Under the pieces are notes generated by a model. That model was given only the letters and a program-made list of their open reading frames with translations. It ran no database searches and had not been told where the DNA came from. A program made the translations under genes and the position numbers. From Lachnospiraceae bacterium YSB2008 (GTDB lineage: Bacteria; Bacillota; Clostridia; Lachnospirales; Lachnospiraceae), in assembly GCA_000687655.1 (NCBI GenBank), contig JHWR01000001.1, positions 124,001-188,000 on the forward strand: a DNA stretch of 64,000 bases. Direction: 5' to 3'. This document shows positions 60,346-64,000 of this stretch, one piece after another; within the stretch, counting starts at the first letter, position 1, and every line of letters starts with the position of its first letter.

Positions 60346-61782
60346 TTAGTCCAGAATACTGGATATCATCTGATTAACGGTTCCCGGGTCGCATTTACCC
60401 TTCATCTCTTTCATTACGAATCCGACTATGGCACCGACTGCTTTCTTCTTGCCGGCCTTATAATCTTCAACTGCCTTAGGGTTGGCGTCGATTGCTTTCT
60501 TTACAACTGCTTCAAGTTCGCCTGCATCAGCCTTTGTTGAGAGTCCGTTGTCAGCTACATATTTCTCAGGATCAAGATTGTCTGAGAAAACAGCCTTCTC
60601 GAAGACTTCCTTCGCAACTGCGTTATTGATTTCTTTCGATTCATTTAACTTTATAAGCTTAACAAGATTATCAGCACTAAACTTAAGGTCTGTAGCATCT
60701 GTTGAAGTTTCCTTCATGAGACGCATGGTCTCACCCATGAGCCAGTTACTGATCTTCTTCGGATCACCACCGAGCTTAACACCCTCGTCGAGGATATCAG
60801 CCATCTTCTTCTCAGCAGTGATCTGATCGATATCATAATCAGGAAGGTCATACTCTTCCTTGTAACGTATCTTCTTCTCTGCACGGAACTCAGGCTCTTC
60901 AGCCTTGATCGAATCTATCATTTCATCTGTTACTATGATAGGTACAAGGTCCGGATCAGGGAAATATCTGTAATCCTGAGCATCCTCTTTGGAACGCATA
61001 GGATATGAATAACCCTTAACGTCATCCCAGCGTCTTGTTTCCTGAACTACCTTCTCTCCCGCGAGTATCAGGTCAGACTGTCTTGCGATCTCATTCTCGA
61101 TAGAGTGGCGGATAGCTGTGAAGCTGTTCAGGTTCTTTGTTTCTGTTCTGGTACCGAATTCCTCGCTGCCCTTTTCACGGAGTGAAAGGTTAACGTCAGC
61201 TCTCATGGATCCTTCATTCAGCTTGCAGTCAGAAGCGCCAAGGTACTGAATTGTCTCACGGAGCTTGCTGAGATAAGCTATAACTTCATCTGCAGAACGC
61301 ATGTCCGGCTCAGAAACTATCTCTATAAGAGGTACGCCTGAACGGTTGAAGTCAACATATGAATTCTCATTCCATTCATCATGGACAAGCTTACCTGCAT
61401 CCTCTTCCATATGGATCTCGTGGATACGTACGAACTTCTTCTCTCCATTTACTTCTATCTCGACCTTTCCATCCCTGCATATAGGATAGTAAAGCTGTGA
61501 TATCTGATAATTCTGAGGATTATCAGGATAGAAATAATTCTTTCGGTCAAACTTGGAATTTCTGGTTATGTTGCAGTTTGTCGCAAGACCAACTGCTATA
61601 GCCTTATGAAGCACTTCTTTGTTCAGAACAGGAAGGCTTCCCGGCATACCCGTACAAACCGGGCATGTATGTGTATTCGGTGCTCCGCCGAATGCAGTCG
61701 AGCAACCGCAGAATATCTTCGTCTTAGTGTTCAGTTCAACATGGACCTCAAGTCCTATAACAACTTCGAATTCTTTTGACAT
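60346..61782 (-). CDS. gatB: Asp-tRNA(Asn)/Glu-tRNA(Gln) amidotransferase subunit B
   Basis: The kinase/tRNA-binding subunit of GatCAB, which phosphorylates misacylated Glu-tRNA(Gln) or Asp-tRNA(Asn). It has VIGLEVHVELNTKTKIFC, PNTHTCPVCTGMPGSLPVLN, KNYFYPDNPQNYQISQ, YVDFNRSGVPLIEIVSEPD, KNLNSFTAIRHSIENE and a C-terminal YqeY-like tail with AVGAIVGFVMKEMKGK. The 478 residues are complete. It follows gatA by 53 bp. Confidence 0.96.
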   Translation of the reverse strand: MSKEFEVVIGLEVHVELNTKTKIFCGCSTAFGGAPNTHTCPVCTGMPGSLPVLNKEVLHKAIAVGLATNCNITRNSKFDRKNYFYPDNPQNYQISQLYYPICRDGKVEIEVNGEKKFVRIHEIHMEEDAGKLVHDEWNENSYVDFNRSGVPLIEIVSEPDMRSADEVIAYLSKLRETIQYLGASDCKLNEGSMRADVNLSLREKGSEEFGTRTETKNLNSFTAIRHSIENEIARQSDLILAGEKVVQETRRWDDVKGYSYPMRSKEDAQDYRYFPDPDLVPIIVTDEMIDSIKAEEPEFRAEKKIRYKEEYDLPDYDIDQITAEKKMADILDEGVKLGGDPKKISNWLMGETMRLMKETSTDATDLKFSADNLVKLIKLNESKEINNAVAKEVFEKAVFSDNLDPEKYVADNGLSTKADAGELEAVVKKAIDANPKAVEDYKAGKKKAVGAIVGFVMKEMKGKCDPGTVNQMISSILD

Positions 61783-61835
61783 GTTTTTCTCCTAATTATT
61801 TACATCTACAGGTTCTGTCAGTCGCAGAAGTAATG

Positions 61836-63305
61836 CTATATCTCTGCACTCTTGCGTGTAAATGTACTTTCAAATGCGTATGCTGCTCTCAGTATCTTCT
61901 TCTCCTCAAATACCTGACCGAGTAACTGAAGACCGACAGGCATTCCATTTTTGTCATATCCACATGGTGTTGAAATACCAGGAAGTCCTGCAAGGTTAAC
62001 TGATACAGTATATATGTCTCCGAGATACATCTTGATCGGATCGCTGAGTGACTCACCGCACTTAAGTGCTGTAGTCGGAGCAACCGGTCCGAGTATCACG
62101 TCATACTTCTCGAATGCTTTATCAAATGCCTGCTTGATGAGGTTCTTCACACGAAGCGCCTTTACGTAGTAAGCATCATAATATCCTGATGAAAGGACAA
62201 ATGAACCGAGCATTATTCTTCTCTTAACCTCAGCTCCAAATCCTTCGCTTCTTGTCTTCTTATACATGTTGTGAAGATCTGTGAATTCAGCTGTTCTGTA
62301 TCCGTATTTAACGCCATCAAATCTTTCAAGGTTTGATGATGCCTCAGCACAGGCGATGATGTAATATGCAGGGATAGCGTATTCAACCATTCCAAGGTCA
62401 AACTCTTCAACCTCTGCACCAAGACTCTTAAGTGTTTCAGCAGCTGCAAGGACTGAAGTCTTAACATCCTCATCAAGTCCCTCACCGAAGTAATCTCTCG
62501 GGATGCCGATCTTCATACCCTTAACATCAGGTATAAGAGCATCCATGAAGTTATCTGCTGACTTCTCGTAAGAAGTTGAATCCTTAGGATCATGACTTGC
62601 AAGTACTGAAAGCATAGCTGCACAGTCGCGGGTATCCTTTGCTATTGGGCCTATCTGATCAAGCGATGAACCGTAAGCTATAAGACCATAACGGGAAACT
62701 CTGCCGTAGGTAGGCTTGATACCTGTAACGCCGCAGAAGCTTGCCGGCTGTCTTATGGATCCACCTGTATCAGAACCAAGTGCCATAGGAACTTCATCTG
62801 CTGCAACTGATGCTGCAGAACCACCTGATGAACCACCCGGAACGCGTGTCAGGTCATATGGATTGTAAGTCGGTCCGAAGTATGAAGTCTCTGTTGTACT
62901 TCCCATCGCAAACTCATCCATATTTGTCTTTCCTACTATTACAACACCTGCATCGATCATGTTCTGTACAGCAGTACTTGTAAATGTAGGGACAAAGTTT
63001 CCAAGTATCTTGGATGAACAGGTTGTGAGCATCCCTGATACATTCATATTGTCCTTTATTGCTATAGGAACGCCTGCAAGCGGGCTGAGAGTTTTACCCT
63101 CTGCCTTTGCAGCGGCTATCAGCTTATCCATTTCCTCAGCACGCTTTATGGCACCCTCTGTATCTACAGTCACGAAAGCGTGAATCTTCTTATCTTTGTT
63201 TCCGATTGCATCAAGGGAAGCCTTGGTAGCCTCTACCGAGCTTATCTCTCCTGCCGCAATCTTACTTCCAAGCTCTACAGCTGTGAGCTTCATGATATCA
63301 CTCAT
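61836..63305 (-). CDS. gatA: Asp-tRNA(Asn)/Glu-tRNA(Gln) amidotransferase subunit A
   Basis: The glutaminase subunit of GatCAB, of the amidase-signature family, releasing ammonia from glutamine. It shows PLAGVPIAIKDNMNV with the catalytic Lys, TSTAVQNMIDAGVVIVGKTNMDEFAMGS, GGSSGGSAASVAADEVPMALGSDTGGSIRQPASFCG with the Ser-cis-Ser-Lys residues, and LPGISTPCGY. The 489 residues are complete. It lies between gatC and gatB. Confidence 0.96.
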   Translation of the reverse strand: MSDIMKLTAVELGSKIAAGEISSVEATKASLDAIGNKDKKIHAFVTVDTEGAIKRAEEMDKLIAAAKAEGKTLSPLAGVPIAIKDNMNVSGMLTTCSSKILGNFVPTFTSTAVQNMIDAGVVIVGKTNMDEFAMGSTTETSYFGPTYNPYDLTRVPGGSSGGSAASVAADEVPMALGSDTGGSIRQPASFCGVTGIKPTYGRVSRYGLIAYGSSLDQIGPIAKDTRDCAAMLSVLASHDPKDSTSYEKSADNFMDALIPDVKGMKIGIPRDYFGEGLDEDVKTSVLAAAETLKSLGAEVEEFDLGMVEYAIPAYYIIACAEASSNLERFDGVKYGYRTAEFTDLHNMYKKTRSEGFGAEVKRRIMLGSFVLSSGYYDAYYVKALRVKNLIKQAFDKAFEKYDVILGPVAPTTALKCGESLSDPIKMYLGDIYTVSVNLAGLPGISTPCGYDKNGMPVGLQLLGQVFEEKKILRAAYAFESTFTRKSAEI

Positions 63306-63353
63306 TGTTTTCTCCTCTTTGAAGTGTATGCTGCCAGTAAATCAGGCACATCC

Positions 63354-63641
63354 TTAGGCAAATGTCTTCGGAACTACGTAGCCGTTCTCAGTCTTCTCAG
63401 GTGCATTCTTCAGCATGTTCTCGCTGTCATCACCGTTTGTAACTTCATCTTCACGCATTACATTTGTAATAGGGAAGCTGTGGCTCATAGGCTCGACGCC
63501 TGATACATCCAGCTCGTTCAGCTTATTCACGTAGTCGAGCATTTCGGACATATCCTTCTTTGCCGCTTCTTTCTCTTCATCATTCAGTTCCAGTTTTGCG
63601 AGTATACCTACATACTCGATAGTTTCGTCTGTTATTGTCAT
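63354..63641 (-). CDS. gatC: Asp-tRNA(Asn)/Glu-tRNA(Gln) amidotransferase subunit C
   Basis: Small subunit that holds GatA and GatB together. It shows ETIEYVGILAKLELNDEEKE, a helical middle with MLDYVNKLNELDVSGVEPMSH, MREDEV and the terminal ENGYVVPKTFA. I start at ATG 63641 because GGAGG lies 8 nt before it and covers the alternative ATG at 63656. The protein then has 95 residues. Confidence 0.93.
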   Translation of the reverse strand: MTITDETIEYVGILAKLELNDEEKEAAKKDMSEMLDYVNKLNELDVSGVEPMSHSFPITNVMREDEVTNGDDSENMLKNAPEKTENGYVVPKTFA

Positions 63642-63705
63642 ATCAATTTCCTCCATAGCTATGGAAAACGATGAAATTAATCATTTACTCTAAGCAGTTT
63701 CTGCA

Positions 63706-64000
63706 TTAGTCACGTACCTTAATATGCGTCTCACGAAGCTGCATCTCTGTTACTTCATTTGGAGCACCGCACATAAGATCCTGGCCTGTTCCGCTCATTG
63801 GGAATGCTATAACCTCACGGATGTTCTCTTCATTTCTGAGAAGCATTATCATACGGTCAACACCAGGTGCCATACCTGCATGTGGAGGTGCGCCGAACTG
63901 GAATGCTGTATAGAGAGCTCCGAACTTCTGCTCGAGAACTTCCTTACTGTAGCCTGCTATCTCGAAAGCCTTCTCCATAATCTGCATGTCGTGGTTACGA
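63706..64000 (-). CDS. aspS: Aspartyl-tRNA synthetase, C-terminal part (window edge)
   Basis: The last 97 codons of a gene that enters from the right edge. Class II motif 3 region [29 protein letters not shown] followed by [18 protein letters not shown] and a short tail identifies AspRS; the QF-GAPPHAG pattern is of the bacterial AspRS. The frame is open to position 64000. It precedes gatC by 64 bp, and both serve aminoacyl-tRNA formation. Confidence 0.93.
   Translation of the reverse strand, partial: RNHDMQIMEKAFEIAGYSKEVLEQKFGALYTAFQFGAPPHAGMAPGVDRMIMLLRNEENIREVIAFPMSGTGQDLMCGAPNEVTEMQLRETHIKVRD

Noticed and set aside
1-64000. CRISPR array, prophage or insertion sequence
   Set aside because: No regularly spaced repeats of 25-40 bp, no transposase or integrase, and no phage structural genes were seen. 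The only repeat-like items are the short palindromic elements reported.

Overview
The window looks like chromosomal DNA of a low-to-mid GC anaerobic Firmicute, most likely a member of the Lachnospiraceae. Reasons: the divergent prs start, the DnaD/DnaI replication pair, a DUF6145 protein, c-di-AMP synthesis by CdaA/CdaR, a monomeric [FeFe] hydrogenase, a lysine riboswitch, GatCAB, and AT-rich sigma-A promoters. The assignment comes from protein resemblance, not from a database search. Every gene I accept lies on the minus strand, so transcription runs from right to left throughout.

Layout from low to high coordinates. 1-4.2 kb: 5' part of prs, dnaI and dnaD, a DnaA-box-like cluster, murC, and a GC-rich block of four hairpins. 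4.2-14.2 kb: a long tightly packed series read as Fur-like regulator, lipid kinase, SsuABC-type ABC transporter, [FeFe] hydrogenase, two membrane proteins, cdaA, cdaR, sirtuin. 14.2-22.5 kb: a YhaN/YhaO (SbcCD-like) pair and a MacAB-like exporter with two adaptor genes. 22.5-26.5 kb: an accessory-looking patch with a TPR-DUF4037-DUF4125 fusion, an HTH-Uma2 protein and a candidate type I toxin-antitoxin locus. 26.5-32.8 kb: DAHP synthase and pheA behind a Phe/Tyr-rich leader-peptide attenuator, then purA, purB and rfbD. 32.9-42.2 kb: glycan genes (two glycosyltransferases, ATP-grasp enzyme, PglC-, PglE- and PglF-like enzymes), interrupted by a second HTH-Uma2 gene with its own promoter, and a second lipid kinase. 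42.2-51.5 kb: queuosine precursor operon (queD-queE-folE-queC), thrC, a 3D-domain protein, then a lysine-riboswitch operon dapA-dapB-DUF6145-coaX-dusB. 51.5-64 kb: an unusually long RND transporter with an unknown anchored protein, an HD nucleotidase, LCP protein, glycosyltransferase, rfbB, a MITE-like palindrome, gatB-gatA-gatC and the end of aspS.

The strongest regulatory observations are the pheA attenuator (promoter, 44-codon leader with a run rich in Phe and Tyr, antiterminator and terminator all in the right order), the lysine riboswitch before dapA, and the convergent promoter plus shared terminator around a 36-residue hydrophobic peptide. The most unusual proteins are the TPR-NTase-DUF4125 fusion, the HTH-Uma2 pair, and the RND permease with an inserted coiled coil of about 245 residues.
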